The position numbers and the translations under genes are program-made. Below, one piece after another: positions 25,592 through 34,421 of a DNA stretch of 64,000 bases (position 1 is its first letter; the number at the start of each line of letters is the position of its first letter). A model generated the notes under the pieces. That model saw only the letters and a program-made list of their open reading frames with translations, did not search any database and was not told the origin of the DNA. Source of the stretch: Billgrantia campisalis (lineage in GTDB: Bacteria > Pseudomonadota > Gammaproteobacteria > Pseudomonadales > Halomonadaceae); assembly GCF_022341425.1 (NCBI RefSeq), contig NZ_JABFUC010000011.1, positions 99,582-163,581 on the forward strand, given 5' to 3'.

Positions 25592-26557
25592 ATGACTGAC
25601 ACAGCAGAGTCGAGACAGGCGGCCGCGCTGTCGCGGCTTACCGACTTCGTGGCCCGCTATCCGCGCCTGGCCGTGGTCACCGGCGCGGGGGTGAGTACCG
25701 ATAGCGGCATTCCCGATTACCGCGACGCCAGCGGTGCCTGGAAGTGCCCGCCGCCGATGCAGCATCGGGAGTTCATGAGTCGCCATGAGGCGCGTCAGCG
25801 CTACTGGGCGCGCGCCCTGGTCGGTTTTCGCGCGCTGCAGCAGGCGCGCCCCGCCGCGGCCCATCGGGCGCTCGCCGAGCTCGAGGCGCTGGGGGTGGTG
25901 ACCGGAATCATTACCCAGAACGTGGATGGCCTGCACCAGCAGGCCGGCTCCCGCCGGGTGGTGGACCTGCATGGCCGTGCCGAGCTGGTGCGCTGCATGC
26001 ACTGCGGCGCGCGCCGTATGCGCCATGACTTTCACGCCGAGCTCGCGGCACGTAACCCGGGTTGGCAGACCGCCGACGCCGCCAGGGCCGCCTTGAGGCC
26101 CGATGGCGATGCCGATCTGGAGCGGGATTTCGCCGGCTTCACGGTGCCGGGCTGCGGGCGCTGCGGTCAGGGTATCTACAAGCCCGATGTGGTCTTCTTC
26201 GGCGACAGCGTTCCCGCCGCACGGGTGGCGCAGGCCATGGCGCTGGTCGAGGCGGCCGATGCGCTGCTGGTGGCGGGCTCGTCGCTGATGGTCTATTCGG
26301 GCTACCGATTTGCCCGGGCCGCGGCCCGGGCCGGCAAGCCCCTGGCCTGTGTGAACCTGGGGCGTACCCGGGCCGACGAGCTCTATGCGCTCAAGCTCGA
26401 GGCCTCGGCGGGTGAGCTCCTGAGCGGGCTGACGGCGGCCCTTAGGGCCGCACCGCCAGCGGCAGGTCGACATCATCGGTCGCCGCCTCGGGAGCCAGCG
26501 CCACCGGCTCGGGCGTGGCATGGGTCAGGCGGCCCGCCTGGCGCAACTCCGCGCTGA
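25592..26557 (+). CDS. SIR2-family NAD-dependent protein deacetylase
   Basis: Sirtuins use NAD to remove acyl groups from lysines. Motifs in order are GAGVSTDSGIPDYR (residues 31-44, NAD binding), TQNVDGLHQQAG, the catalytic His in VDLHGRAELVRC, four zinc-type cysteines (CMHC and CGRC), IYKPDVVFFGDSVP and GSSLMVYSGYRF. The ATG follows GGGAGAG. The conserved domain ends near residue 285; about 37 further Pro/Arg-rich residues are coded antisense to the 3' end of the next gene, a 116-base overlap. It looks like a protein deacylase rather than a defence effector, as no partner domain is fused. Confidence 0.92.
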   Translation: MTDTAESRQAAALSRLTDFVARYPRLAVVTGAGVSTDSGIPDYRDASGAWKCPPPMQHREFMSRHEARQRYWARALVGFRALQQARPAAAHRALAELEALGVVTGIITQNVDGLHQQAGSRRVVDLHGRAELVRCMHCGARRMRHDFHAELAARNPGWQTADAARAALRPDGDADLERDFAGFTVPGCGRCGQGIYKPDVVFFGDSVPAARVAQAMALVEAADALLVAGSSLMVYSGYRFARAAARAGKPLACVNLGRTRADELYALKLEASAGELLSGLTAALRAAPPAAGRHHRSPPREPAPPARAWHGSGGPPGATPR

Positions 26558-26846
26558 GCCGCGGTGCCTCGGCGCCTGCCAGGGCGCCGCGGTCGTAGCG
26601 CAGCACCACCGGCCAGGGGCCGCTGTCGAGAGGGTCGAGCCGGGTCTCGGCCAGGATGCCGCCGGCATCGCGCAGGTAGACCCTCAGCTCGGCATCCTCG
26701 GCGAGCGCCAGGTCGGCGGGTGGGATCACGCGGGTGCGTAGCTCGGTGAAATCGGGGCTAGCGGCGCAGCCGGCCAGCACCAGCACGGCCAGCAGGGTCA
26801 GCGCCAGGCGCGATAGGCGAATGGGGAGACGGTGTATCAGGGGCAT
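26442..26846 (-). CDS. YbaY/YscW-type lipoprotein
   Basis: The 134-residue protein has an N-terminal hydrophobic stretch and lipobox LAGC with Cys27, so it should be lipidated and membrane-anchored. The mature part (LRVYLRDAGGILAETRLDPLDSGPWPVVLRYDR) fits the YbaY/YscW beta-sandwich family, named after a secretion-chaperone lipoprotein but common as a stand-alone envelope protein of unclear role. The start at 26846 is chosen because the lipoprotein signal follows directly; a longer frame runs into a dispersed-repeat-like element. Its stop lies inside the sirtuin reading frame on the other strand. Confidence 0.8.
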   Translation of the reverse strand: MPLIHRLPIRLSRLALTLLAVLVLAGCAASPDFTELRTRVIPPADLALAEDAELRVYLRDAGGILAETRLDPLDSGPWPVVLRYDRGALAGAEAPRLSAELRQAGRLTHATPEPVALAPEAATDDVDLPLAVRP

Positions 26847-26861
26847 ACATGGGGCTCCTTG

Positions 26862-26995
26862 GGAATCGCTGAACAAGTCGCCGAGCGAGATGAAGCGCAA
26901 GGCGCCCGGCGCACAGGAACCGGAGCATATGGGGTATATGTGAGGATTCCGCGCACCGCGCAACGCAGCGATTCGCTCGTGTAGGCATTTGGGCA
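26862..26995. repeat. Imperfect 130-bp inverted repeat
   Basis: The two halves are roughly reverse complements around a centre near 26934 (GCATAT-GGGG-TATATG). GGAACC on the left pairs with GGATTCC on the right, and GAGCGA...GCGC on the left with GCGC...TCGCTC on the right. It carries no convincing gene. It resembles dispersed REP-like intergenic elements, but only one copy lies in this window. Confidence 0.5.
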
Positions 26996-27003
26996 GTGTT
27001 TCC

Positions 27004-27378
27004 CTAGCCGCCGGCGAGCTTGACGGTATAACCCCGGCTCTCCAACTCGGCCTTGAGGGCCTCGCGGTGGTCGCCCTGGATCTCGATCACCCCCGCCTTG
27101 ACCGCGCCGCCGGTGCCGCAGCGCTGCTTGAGGGCCTTGGCCAGGGTCTTGAGCTCAGCCGCCGGCAGCGGGATCCCCGAGACGGTGGTCACGCCCTTGC
27201 CCTTGCGGCCGCTGGTTTCACGGCGAATGCGCACGATGCCGTCAAGGGCGGCGATACGCGCCTGCTCGGCCTGTTCGGCACAGGCGCAGTCGGCCTGCGG
27301 CTGGCGGCAGTCGGGGCAGATGTCGCCGTGTTCGGTGGAGTAGACCAGGCCGCGCAGCTGGTCCTGCAGGGTCGCCAT
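27004..27378 (-). CDS. yciH: SUI1-family translation factor YciH
   Basis: The 124-residue protein is a bacterial homologue of eukaryotic eIF1/SUI1. The C-terminal domain carries RRETSGRKGKGVTTVSGIPL and GTGGAVKAGVIEIQGDHRE, the family signature for ribosome contact. The N-terminal 45 residues contain four cysteines in CPDCRQPQADCAC, which could bind a metal. The ATG is preceded by AAAGGAG. E. coli YciH is non-essential and can affect start-codon selection in vitro; the role in the cell is unclear. It stands alone on the minus strand, 92 bases downstream of the HAD gene. Confidence 0.92.
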   Translation of the reverse strand: MATLQDQLRGLVYSTEHGDICPDCRQPQADCACAEQAEQARIAALDGIVRIRRETSGRKGKGVTTVSGIPLPAAELKTLAKALKQRCGTGGAVKAGVIEIQGDHREALKAELESRGYTVKLAGG

Positions 27379-27470
27379 GGCGGGCTCCTTTCCGATGGGG
27401 GGGAATCCGATGATACCGCCCGGCCGGGCGCACTGCATCCCGGTCTGACGGTGCTGAGGTGCGGGCCGTC

Positions 27471-28169
27471 TCAGCGGCTGAGTGCGGTCGGCCGGCGCTG
27501 CATGTCCCGGGCGCTGGCCAGTTGGCCGATGACCGTGGGCAGCTGGTACATGCTGGTGATCATGATGGCCCCCTCGGGGGTCTCTTCCGCATCGGGAAAG
27601 CGATTCAGGTGCACCACCGTCATGCCTGCGTTCAGGGCGGCCTTGACCCCCACCAGGGCATCGTCGATGGCCACGCACTCCTCGGCGTCGTAGCCCATTA
27701 GGCTGGCGGCGTGAAGGTAGAGGCAGGGGTCGGGCTTCCAGCAGTTGGCGCTGTAGCCGCTGAACAGATAGGGGTCGAATCGTCCGGTCAGGCCGATCGC
27801 CTCGAGGGAGGTGCGGATCTTGTTTTCCGGCCCGTTGGAGACCACGCCGCAGGGATGGTCGGCCAGCGCCTCGAGGGCCTCGAGGGCGCCGGCGATCGGC
27901 ACCAGTTCGGTTTCCAGGCGGCGGTTGAGGTTGGCGCGCATCCGGGTCTCGGACTCGGCCAGGCGCTGGGGGTCCACGCTGCCGTGACGGCTCTCCAGAA
28001 CCGCGACAATATTGCGAAAGCGGGCCCCGCGAAACTCGCCGACATAGTCGCTGGCCTGGAAGGGGAGGCCCAGCCGGGTCAGGCTGGTCGCCATCTCATC
28101 GGCGAGCAGGGGCTCGCTATCGACCAGGGTACCGTCGCAGTCAAAGAGCAGGCAGAGCGGGCGCGTCAT
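27471..28169 (-). CDS. HAD-family phosphatase (YieH-like)
   Basis: The 232-residue HAD subfamily IA protein has all four motifs: nucleophile Asp in FDCDGTLVDSE (residues 9-19), VVSNGPENK, the Lys in NCWKPDP and the acidic IDDALVG. The helical cap (residues 18-85) is typical of sugar-phosphate phosphatases. The pattern is nearest to YieH-type 6-phosphogluconate phosphatases, but specificity cannot be fixed from motifs. It lies upstream of yciH on the same strand. Confidence 0.88.
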   Translation of the reverse strand: MTRPLCLLFDCDGTLVDSEPLLADEMATSLTRLGLPFQASDYVGEFRGARFRNIVAVLESRHGSVDPQRLAESETRMRANLNRRLETELVPIAGALEALEALADHPCGVVSNGPENKIRTSLEAIGLTGRFDPYLFSGYSANCWKPDPCLYLHAASLMGYDAEECVAIDDALVGVKAALNAGMTVVHLNRFPDAEETPEGAIMITSMYQLPTVIGQLASARDMQRRPTALSR

Positions 28170-28397
28170 CGCCGTAGATCCCTCACAGGCCAGGGGCTTG
28201 TCGTTACCAGCTTATCGATATCGGCGCTTTATCGCGAGCCTTCAGGCTAATGAGCACAGCTTTGCGAACGCCGTTTCCGAATAGTATTGCGCCAACCCGG
28301 CCATCCTTCAAGGGGAAGTTGGGCCTTTGGGCACCGCGCGAGGCTTGTAGCGTGGTGGGAGGCAAGCGCGGCGGCGCTTTCCTTGAGGAGGCAGCAT

Positions 28398-28426
28398 GAA
28401 AAAGGGCGGCCCTGCAGGGCCGCCCC
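28398..28426 (-). terminator. Terminator of epd-pgk-fba
   Basis: A perfect palindromic stem (GGGCGGCCCTG with CAGGGCCGCCC, 28404-28425) is followed on the minus strand by TTTTTC. It begins 21 bases after the fba stop. Confidence 0.9.
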
Positions 28427-28446
28427 GGTTATCCCTCGCCAGGGGA

Positions 28447-29511
28447 TCAGGTCACCTTGGGGGCCAGCTCGCCGCGCTCGTAGCGCTGGTACATGGCTTC
28501 CAGGCTGATCGGCTTGATCTTCGAGGCGTTGCCGGCACAGCCGAAGGCCTCGTAGCGGGCGATACAGATCTCGCGCATGGCCGTGACGGTCTCCTTGAGG
28601 AACTTGCGCGGGTCGAACTCGCTGGGGTTCTGGGCCAGGAAGCGGCGCACCGCCCCGGTGGAGGCCAGGCGCAGGTCGGTGTCGATGTTGACCTTGCGCA
28701 CGCCGTACTTGATGCCCTCGACGATCTCTCCCACCGGCACGCCGTAGGTCTCGGGGATCTCGCCGCCGAATTCGTTGATCACCGCCAGCCACTCCTGGGG
28801 CACCGAGGAGGAGCCGTGCATCACCAGGTGGGTGTCGGGGATGCGGGCGTGGATCTCCTTGATGCGCTGGATGGAGAGGGTGTCGCCGGTGGGCGGCCGG
28901 GTGAACTTGTAGGCGCCGTGGCTGGTGCCGATGGCGATGGCCAGGGCGTCCACCTGGGTGGCCTTGACGAAGTCGGCGGCCTCTTCCGGGTCGGTGAGCA
29001 GCTGTTCCATGTCGAGCTTGCCCTCGGCGCCGATGCCGTCTTCCTCGCCGGCCATGCCGGTCTCCAGGCTGCCCAGGCAGCCAAGCTCGCCCTCCACCGA
29101 GACGCCGCAGGCGTGGGCCATCTCCACGGTGCGGCGGGTGACGTCGACGTTGTAGGCGTAGTCCATGGGGGTCTTGCCGTCCTCGCCCAGCGAGCCGTCC
29201 ATCATCACCGAGGAGAAGCCGAGCTGGATGGAGCGCTGGCAGACCGCGGGGCTGGTGCCGTGGTCCTGGTGCATCACCACCGGGATGTGCGGAAACTCCT
29301 CCACCGCGGCCAGGATCAGGTGGCGCAGGAAGGGGGCCCCGGCGTACTTGCGGGCACCGGCGGAGGCTTGGACGATGACCGGGCTGTCGGTCTTGTCGGC
29401 GGCCTCCATGATGGCGCGCATCTGCTCGAGGTTGTTGACGTTGAAGGCTGGCACGCCGTAGCCGTTTTCGGCGGCGTGGTCCAGCATCTGGCGCATACTG
29501 ATCAGTGCCAT
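28447..29511 (-). CDS. fba: Fructose-bisphosphate aldolase, class II
   Basis: The 354-residue zinc enzyme cleaves or forms fructose-1,6-bisphosphate. The sequence is of the longer 'Calvin cycle' class IIB subgroup: start [27 protein letters not shown], zinc ligands in VVMHQDHG, a conserved Glu in [12 protein letters not shown], and the phosphate loop [12 protein letters not shown] with [11 protein letters not shown]. It follows pgk by 76 bases on the same strand and ends the epd-pgk-fba unit. A class I enzyme is encoded 4 kb away on the other strand. Confidence 0.96.
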   Translation of the reverse strand: MALISMRQMLDHAAENGYGVPAFNVNNLEQMRAIMEAADKTDSPVIVQASAGARKYAGAPFLRHLILAAVEEFPHIPVVMHQDHGTSPAVCQRSIQLGFSSVMMDGSLGEDGKTPMDYAYNVDVTRRTVEMAHACGVSVEGELGCLGSLETGMAGEEDGIGAEGKLDMEQLLTDPEEAADFVKATQVDALAIAIGTSHGAYKFTRPPTGDTLSIQRIKEIHARIPDTHLVMHGSSSVPQEWLAVINEFGGEIPETYGVPVGEIVEGIKYGVRKVNIDTDLRLASTGAVRRFLAQNPSEFDPRKFLKETVTAMREICIARYEAFGCAGNASKIKPISLEAMYQRYERGELAPKVT

Positions 29512-29587
29512 TAACTCACCTGTGTCTCTATTCTGGGCAGAGGCGGTGCCGCCTTGCGGTACCGCCGCTCAAGGGGGACTGGGGAAC

Positions 29588-30754
29588 CTAGCGTTTGGCG
29601 GCCTCTTCCAGGGCCTTCACTGCCGGCAGGGTCTTGCCCTCGACGTACTCGAGAAAGGCGCCGCCGCCGGTGGAGATGTAGGAGACCCGCTCGGCGATCC
29701 CGTACTTGTCGATGGCGGCAAGGGTGTCGCCGCCGCCGGCGATGGAGAACGCCGGGCTCTCGGCGATGGCCCGGGACAGCGCCTCGGTGCCCTGGCCGAA
29801 CTGGTCGATCTCGAACACACCCACCGGGCCGTTCCACAGGATGGTGCCGGCATCCTTGAGCATGTCGGCGAGCCGTGCGGCGGTGTCGGGGCCGATATCC
29901 AGGATCATTTCGTCATCATTGACCTGGTCGACCGGCTTGACCACGGCGGTGGCGTTCTCGGAGAACTCGGTGGCCACCACCACGTCGGTGGGCAGCGGGA
30001 TCTCGACCTTGGCCATCAGCGCCTTGGCCTGGGGGACCAGGTCGGCCTCATGGAGCGATTTGCCGACGTTGTGGCCCGCCGCGGCGATGAAGGTGTTGGC
30101 GATGCCGCCGCCGACGATCAGCTGGTCGCACTTCTCGGAGAGGGCGTTGAGCACGTCGAGCTTGGTGGAGACCTTGGAGCCGCCGACGATGGCCGCCATG
30201 GGCCGCTTGGGGCTGGCCAGCGCCTTTTCCAGGGCGTCGAGTTCGGCGGCCAGCAGCGGGCCGGCGCAGGCGCTGGGGGCGAAGCGGGCCACGCCGTGGG
30301 TGGAGGCCTGGGCGCGGTGGGCGGTGCCGAAGGCGTCCATCACGTAGAGGTCGCAGAGGGCGGCGTACTGCTTGGCCAGCGTCTCGTCGTCGCCCTTCTC
30401 GCCGGCGTTGAAACGCACGTTCTCCAGCAGCACCACCTCGCCGTCGGCCAGGTCCAAGGCGGCATCCAGGTAGTCGGTCACGAGGGTCACCGGGCGACCG
30501 AGCAGCTCGCCCAGGTGCTCGGCCACCGGTGCCAGGGAGAACTCCTCGGCGGGCTCGCCCTCGGTGGGGCGCCCCAGGTGGCTCATCAGCATCACCTTGG
30601 CGCCGGCCTCCACGGCAGCCCGGATGGTCGGCAGGCTGGCCCGCAGGCGGGCATCGCTGGTTACCTTGCCGTGCTTGACGGGTACGTTCAGATCCTCGCG
30701 GATCAGCACGCGCTGTCCACGCAGGTCGAGGTCGGTCATCTTGCGCACGTTCAT
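29588..30754 (-). CDS. pgk: Phosphoglycerate kinase
   Basis: The 388-residue monomeric kinase interconverts 1,3-bisphosphoglycerate with ADP and 3-phosphoglycerate with ATP. It shows the N-terminal [12 protein letters not shown], the [15 protein letters not shown] hinge segment, and the nucleotide loop [10 protein letters not shown] with [15 protein letters not shown] at the C-terminus. The start [11 protein letters not shown] matches the family. It lies 37 bases after epd and is cotranscribed with it. Confidence 0.97.
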   Translation of the reverse strand: MNVRKMTDLDLRGQRVLIREDLNVPVKHGKVTSDARLRASLPTIRAAVEAGAKVMLMSHLGRPTEGEPAEEFSLAPVAEHLGELLGRPVTLVTDYLDAALDLADGEVVLLENVRFNAGEKGDDETLAKQYAALCDLYVMDAFGTAHRAQASTHGVARFAPSACAGPLLAAELDALEKALASPKRPMAAIVGGSKVSTKLDVLNALSEKCDQLIVGGGIANTFIAAAGHNVGKSLHEADLVPQAKALMAKVEIPLPTDVVVATEFSENATAVVKPVDQVNDDEMILDIGPDTAARLADMLKDAGTILWNGPVGVFEIDQFGQGTEALSRAIAESPAFSIAGGGDTLAAIDKYGIAERVSYISTGGGAFLEYVEGKTLPAVKALEEAAKR

Positions 30755-30791
30755 GGAAGCGGGTTCCTCGTCTGGGAAGGGCCGAAGGGGA

Positions 30792-31814
30792 TTAGTTAGC
30801 GGGCGGCATCGTCGCCAGTCGACGGGCGACGTCAAGCATGCGATTGGCGAAGCCCCACTCGTTGTCGAACCAGCACAGCAGCTTGATCAGGCGGCCGCCG
30901 GCCACCCGGGTCTGAGTGGCGTCCACGATACCCGAGCGGGGGTCGTGGTTGAAGTCGACGGAGGCCATGGGCTCCTCGGTGTAGCCGAGCAGGCCGGCCA
31001 GGCGGTCCTGGCTGGCGTGGCGCAGCAGGGCGTTGACCTCGGCGGCGCTGGTGTCGCGGCGCACGCAGAGCGAAAGATCCATGGCCGAGACGTTGATGGT
31101 CGGCACGCGCATGTGCAGGCACTCGAAGCGGCCGGCCAGGTGCGGCATCAAGCGATTGATGCCGCGGGCCAGGCCGGTATCCACCGGCACGATGGAGTGC
31201 ATCGCCGAGCGGGTCAGGCGCAGGTCGGTCTGGTGGTAGGCGTCGATCACCGGCTGGTCGTTCATCGCCGAGTGGATGGTGGTGGTCACCCCGTGCTCGA
31301 TGCCCAGCGCCTCGTCGAGCACGGTGAGCACCGGCACCAGGCAGTTGGTGGTGCAGGAGGCCGCCGAGAGGATGCGCTGCCCGGGAGTGAGCGCGCCGTC
31401 GTTGATGCCGCACACGACAGTGGTGTCCACGTCGCTCTCCGCCGGCTGGGAGAACAGCAGCCGCCCGGCGCCGGCCGCGAGATGGCGCTCGGCGGTGGCG
31501 CGGTCCTTGAAGCTGCCCGAGCACTCCAGCACCAGGTCGATACCCAGCGCCTGCCAGGGCAGCCGGGACGGGTCGCTCTCCGAGAGCACGCGAATCGGCC
31601 GCTCGTCGACCACCAGCCGGCCGGGCGCCGTGGCGACCCGGCCGGGAAAGCGGCCGTGGGTGGTGTCGTAGCGGGTCAGGTAGGCGATGGTCTCGAGGTC
31701 CGAGAGCTCGTTGATCGCCACGACCTCGAGCTCGGGCGCACCACGCTCCACCAGGGCGCGCAACACGCACTGGCCGATGCGGCCGTAACCGTTGATGGCG
31801 ATACGCTGGACCAT
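30792..31814 (-). CDS. epd: D-erythrose-4-phosphate dehydrogenase
   Basis: The 340-residue protein is in the GAPDH family: NAD-binding INGYGRIG at the N-terminus and active-site Cys in SAASCTTN. Several features point to Epd rather than Gap[28 protein letters not shown], and [20 protein letters not shown]. Epd oxidises erythrose-4-phosphate to 4-phosphoerythronate in pyridoxal phosphate synthesis. The epd-pgk-fba order is the classic enterobacterial one. GAPDH activity as a side reaction is possible. The ATG at 31814 was chosen for the conserved [10 protein letters not shown] start. Confidence 0.92.
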   Translation of the reverse strand: MVQRIAINGYGRIGQCVLRALVERGAPELEVVAINELSDLETIAYLTRYDTTHGRFPGRVATAPGRLVVDERPIRVLSESDPSRLPWQALGIDLVLECSGSFKDRATAERHLAAGAGRLLFSQPAESDVDTTVVCGINDGALTPGQRILSAASCTTNCLVPVLTVLDEALGIEHGVTTTIHSAMNDQPVIDAYHQTDLRLTRSAMHSIVPVDTGLARGINRLMPHLAGRFECLHMRVPTINVSAMDLSLCVRRDTSAAEVNALLRHASQDRLAGLLGYTEEPMASVDFNHDPRSGIVDATQTRVAGGRLIKLLCWFDNEWGFANRMLDVARRLATMPPAN

Positions 31815-32019
31815 GGGATTGCCAGGAACTCCTCGAGCGGGAAAGCGGAAAGCGGCGATTTTACCGCAAATTCTCCGATGCGTCCCGGTAGCTGCCCGGC
31901 CAGCGTCAGTCGCATGGCGGCGACCGGCGCGGCTGAAGGTGCCGACGCTGCCAAGGTGTGCCGTGGCGTACCGACAGCTCGCTGGCAAGACGGGCTGTGC
32001 ACTGGAGAAAAATCGCTCG

Positions 32020-32055
32020 ATAGGAGCCTTGAAAAGTCATGGAGTGCTCCTATTT
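32020..32055 (+). promoter_or_regulatory. Candidate sigma-32 promoter with inverted repeat
   Basis: CTTGAAA (32028-32034) is a perfect heat-shock -35 element, and TCCTATTT (32048-32055) matches CCCCATNT in 6 of 8 positions after 13 bases. The perfect inverted repeat ATAGGAGC...GCTCCTAT (32020-32027 with 32046-32053) brackets it and may be an operator. It lies about 100 bases upstream of the first hsp20 gene. Confidence 0.65.
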
Positions 32056-32152
32056 CAAAATCAGGGGCATGTCAATGAGTGAGTGGCAACTCTCGCCACG
32101 CTGAGCGCGACATGCAACCCGGCCGACCAGTATGACGAAGGAGGTATTGGAT

Positions 32153-32617
32153 ATGTTCGAAGATCTCAGGCGTTTCGATACCGGCCCGTTCCAGGGACTG
32201 GACTGGGTCCGGCAGTTGATGGATGGGTTCTTCCCGGAAAGCGGTATCGCGGATATCCGTTCGGTGCCACGCGGCAGCTATCCGATGATCAATGTCGGGC
32301 ACACCGATGATGGGGTTTATGTCTATGTGTTTGCCGCGGGCCTATCTGCTGCAGATCTCGAGGTCAGCCTGCAAGACAATGTGCTGACCTTGAGGGGCAA
32401 GCGTGAGACCGTTGCGCCGGAACAAAAAGAAGGAGAAGCCAAGCGTCCCTACTTCCGTCGTGAGCGGTTCAGCGGTGAGTTTGCTCGCTCTATCGCCCTG
32501 CCCGATGGCCTGAATGCCGACCTCTCCGAGGCGCGCTTCCGCAACGGTGTCTTCGAGATTCACTTGCCCAAGCGCGAGGAGCTCAAGCCACGGCGTATCG
32601 AAATCAAGGCGGCATGA
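32153..32617 (+). CDS. Small heat shock protein Hsp20 (first of pair)
   Basis: The 154-residue protein has an alpha-crystallin domain (residues 45-140): a DGVYVYVFAAGLSAADLEVSLQDNVLTLRG core, a RRERFSGEFARSIALPDGLNAD segment and the closing GVFEIHLPKR. Such proteins hold unfolded clients in an ATP-independent way. The ATG at 32153 has AAGGAGG 8 bases upstream. It is cotranscribed with a second, different hsp20 gene 31 bases downstream and preceded by a sigma-32-like promoter. The C-terminal I-X-I anchor appears as IEIKAA, a shortened form. Confidence 0.94.
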   Translation: MFEDLRRFDTGPFQGLDWVRQLMDGFFPESGIADIRSVPRGSYPMINVGHTDDGVYVYVFAAGLSAADLEVSLQDNVLTLRGKRETVAPEQKEGEAKRPYFRRERFSGEFARSIALPDGLNADLSEARFRNGVFEIHLPKREELKPRRIEIKAA

Positions 32618-32632
32618 GTCAACATCAAGAGA

Positions 32633-32644
32633 AAGGAGGTGATC
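32633..32644 (+). promoter_or_regulatory. Exceptionally long Shine-Dalgarno sequence
   Basis: AAGGAGGTGATC is complementary to 12 consecutive bases of the standard 16S rRNA 3' end (GATCACCTCCTT). GGAGG lies 9 bases before the ATG of the second hsp20 gene. Confidence 0.85.
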
Positions 32645-32648
32645 TGAG

Positions 32649-33038
32649 ATGAACGAGGTGACCAAGAAAGAATCCACCCAGGAAGTGGCGAATCGCCAGC
32701 GGCGAGAGGATGCCTTGCTGCCACCGGTGGATATCTACGAGGAAGACAATGCGTTGCACCTGGTGGCCGATCTGCCGGGGGTGACACGGGAGTCATTGAG
32801 CATCGAGGTCGACAGCGGTGTGATGAGTATCGAGGGCGAGGTCCAGCTCGATATGCCCGAGGGAATCACGGCCACCTATGCCGAAGTGCGGGCACAGCGT
32901 TTCGCAAGGCGTTTCACGCTGAGCCATGAGATCGATGCCGAAGCCATCGAGGCGCGAGTCGACAACGGGGTGCTGCACTTGGTGTTGCCGAAGCAGGATA
33001 GCCACCGCAGCCGGCGCATCGAGGTCAAGGCGGCCTGA
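32649..33038 (+). CDS. Small heat shock protein Hsp20 (second of pair)
   Basis: The 129-residue protein is nearly all alpha-crystallin domain: [40 protein letters not shown], then [35 protein letters not shown]. The N-terminal arm is short (about 25 residues) and charged, unlike its neighbour. The two may form mixed oligomers, as paired sHsps do elsewhere; this is inference. It is translated from an unusually strong ribosome site. A terminator follows. Confidence 0.94.
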   Translation: MNEVTKKESTQEVANRQRREDALLPPVDIYEEDNALHLVADLPGVTRESLSIEVDSGVMSIEGEVQLDMPEGITATYAEVRAQRFARRFTLSHEIDAEAIEARVDNGVLHLVLPKQDSHRSRRIEVKAA

Positions 33039-33064
33039 GCGCCTACCGTCAGCGGCCAGCATCA

Positions 33065-33093
33065 GCGCCCTCCCCGTGGAGGGCGCGCTTTTT
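33065..33093 (+). terminator. Terminator of the hsp20 pair
   Basis: A 9-bp perfect stem (33065-33073 with 33078-33086, loop CCGT) is followed by GCTTTTT. Confidence 0.9.
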
Positions 33094-33206
33094 GGGCGGG
33101 TCGCGTCTCGCGACCCCGGTTTTCCCCGGGCGCCTCCGGCCCCGGCAGGGCTCTTGGGCTACGCTTCTTGGAAAGCCGTCATGCGGGATCAAGGGGGAGC
33201 AACGAG

Positions 33207-34259
33207 ATGACCGATATCGCAATGCTGCTGGGCGACGATGCCCGCTACCTGCTGGAACATCGCTGTGGCGGGGTGGCACGGGAACAGCTGCACCTGCCGG
33301 GGCCGGATTTCATCGACCGGGTGGTGGCCGCAAGCGATCGCCCCCCGGCGGTGCTGCGCAACCTCCAGGCGCTGTTCGCTCACGGTCGGCTGGCCGGTAC
33401 CGGCTACCTCAGCCTGCTGCCGGTGGACCAGGGCATCGAGCACTCCGCCGGGGCCTCCTTCGCGCCCAATCCACGCTACTTCGACCCGGCCAATATCGTC
33501 GAGCTGGCCATCGAGGGCGGCTGCAACGGCGTGGCCTCGACGCTCGGCGTGCTGTCGTCGGTGGCCAGGCGCTACGCCCACAAGATTCCGATGATTCTCA
33601 AGCTCAATCATAACGAGACGCTGAGCTACCCGACCCTCTATGACCAGACGCTGTTCGCCGAGGTGGAGCAGGCCTTCGATATGGGCTGCGTGGGCGTGGG
33701 GGCGACCATCTACTTCGGCTCACCGGAGAGTCGCCGGCAGATCATGGAGGTCAGTGCCGCCTTCGAGCGCGCCCATCAGCTGGGCATGGTCACGGTGCTG
33801 TGGGCCTACCTGCGCAACCCCGCCTTCAAGCAGGAGGGCGCCGACTATCATGTGGCCGCCGACCTCACCGGCCAGGCCAATCACCTGGCGGCGACCCTCA
33901 AGGCCGATATCGTCAAGCAGAAGCTGCCCGAGACCAATGGCGGCTATCGTGCCATCGGCTTCGGTCATACCCACGACCGCGTCTACGATACGCTGACCAG
34001 CGAGCATCCTGTCGACCTGGCGCGCTACCAGGTCGCCAGCTGTTTCATGGGGCGCGCCGGCCTGATCAATTCCGGCGGCGGCTCGAAGGGGGCCTCCGAC
34101 CTGGCCGAGGCGGTGCGCACCGCGGCGATCAACAAGCGCGCTGGCGGCATGGGGCTGATTTCCGGCCGCAAGGCCTTTCAGAAGCCGATGGCCGAGGGCG
34201 TGGCGCTGCTCAACGCCATTCAGGATGTCTATCTCGACGAGGCGATCACCGTCGCCTAA
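33207..34259 (+). CDS. fbaB: Fructose-bisphosphate aldolase, class I (DhnA type)
   Basis: The 350-residue protein is of the FbaB/DhnA class I type, using a Schiff-base lysine and no metal. Visible motifs are [21 protein letters not shown], a Lys-rich strand [13 protein letters not shown], and [15 protein letters not shown] with the likely active-site Lys, then [14 protein letters not shown] for phosphate binding. The ATG follows GGGGGAG. In E. coli FbaB is favoured in gluconeogenic growth. Here it lies behind the hsp20 terminator and converges on tktA. Confidence 0.93.
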   Translation: MTDIAMLLGDDARYLLEHRCGGVAREQLHLPGPDFIDRVVAASDRPPAVLRNLQALFAHGRLAGTGYLSLLPVDQGIEHSAGASFAPNPRYFDPANIVELAIEGGCNGVASTLGVLSSVARRYAHKIPMILKLNHNETLSYPTLYDQTLFAEVEQAFDMGCVGVGATIYFGSPESRRQIMEVSAAFERAHQLGMVTVLWAYLRNPAFKQEGADYHVAADLTGQANHLAATLKADIVKQKLPETNGGYRAIGFGHTHDRVYDTLTSEHPVDLARYQVASCFMGRAGLINSGGGSKGASDLAEAVRTAAINKRAGGMGLISGRKAFQKPMAEGVALLNAIQDVYLDEAITVA

Positions 34260-34362
34260 GGCCCCGCGCCTGCGGCGCCTTCGCCCGGCAGAGTCGAGGC
34301 GTCGAACCGCGCCCTCCCACAGAGCACCTCCTGCAGAACTGGTTCACGCCAAGTTGCCATGA

Positions 34363-34398
34363 ACCAAAATAAAGGGCACGGCCAAGCGGCCGTGCCCT
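34363..34398 (-). terminator. Terminator of tktA
   Basis: An 11-bp perfect stem (34373-34383 with 34388-34398) is followed on the minus strand by TTTATTTT. It lies 23 bases past the tktA stop. Confidence 0.9.
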
Positions 34399-34421
34399 GC
34401 GCGTCGATGGGGTCCGGGCGA

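Noticed and set aside
28247..28792. Minus-strand frame running into the 3' end of fba
   Set aside because: It is out of frame with fba, Arg/Gly-rich and crosses the fba terminator.
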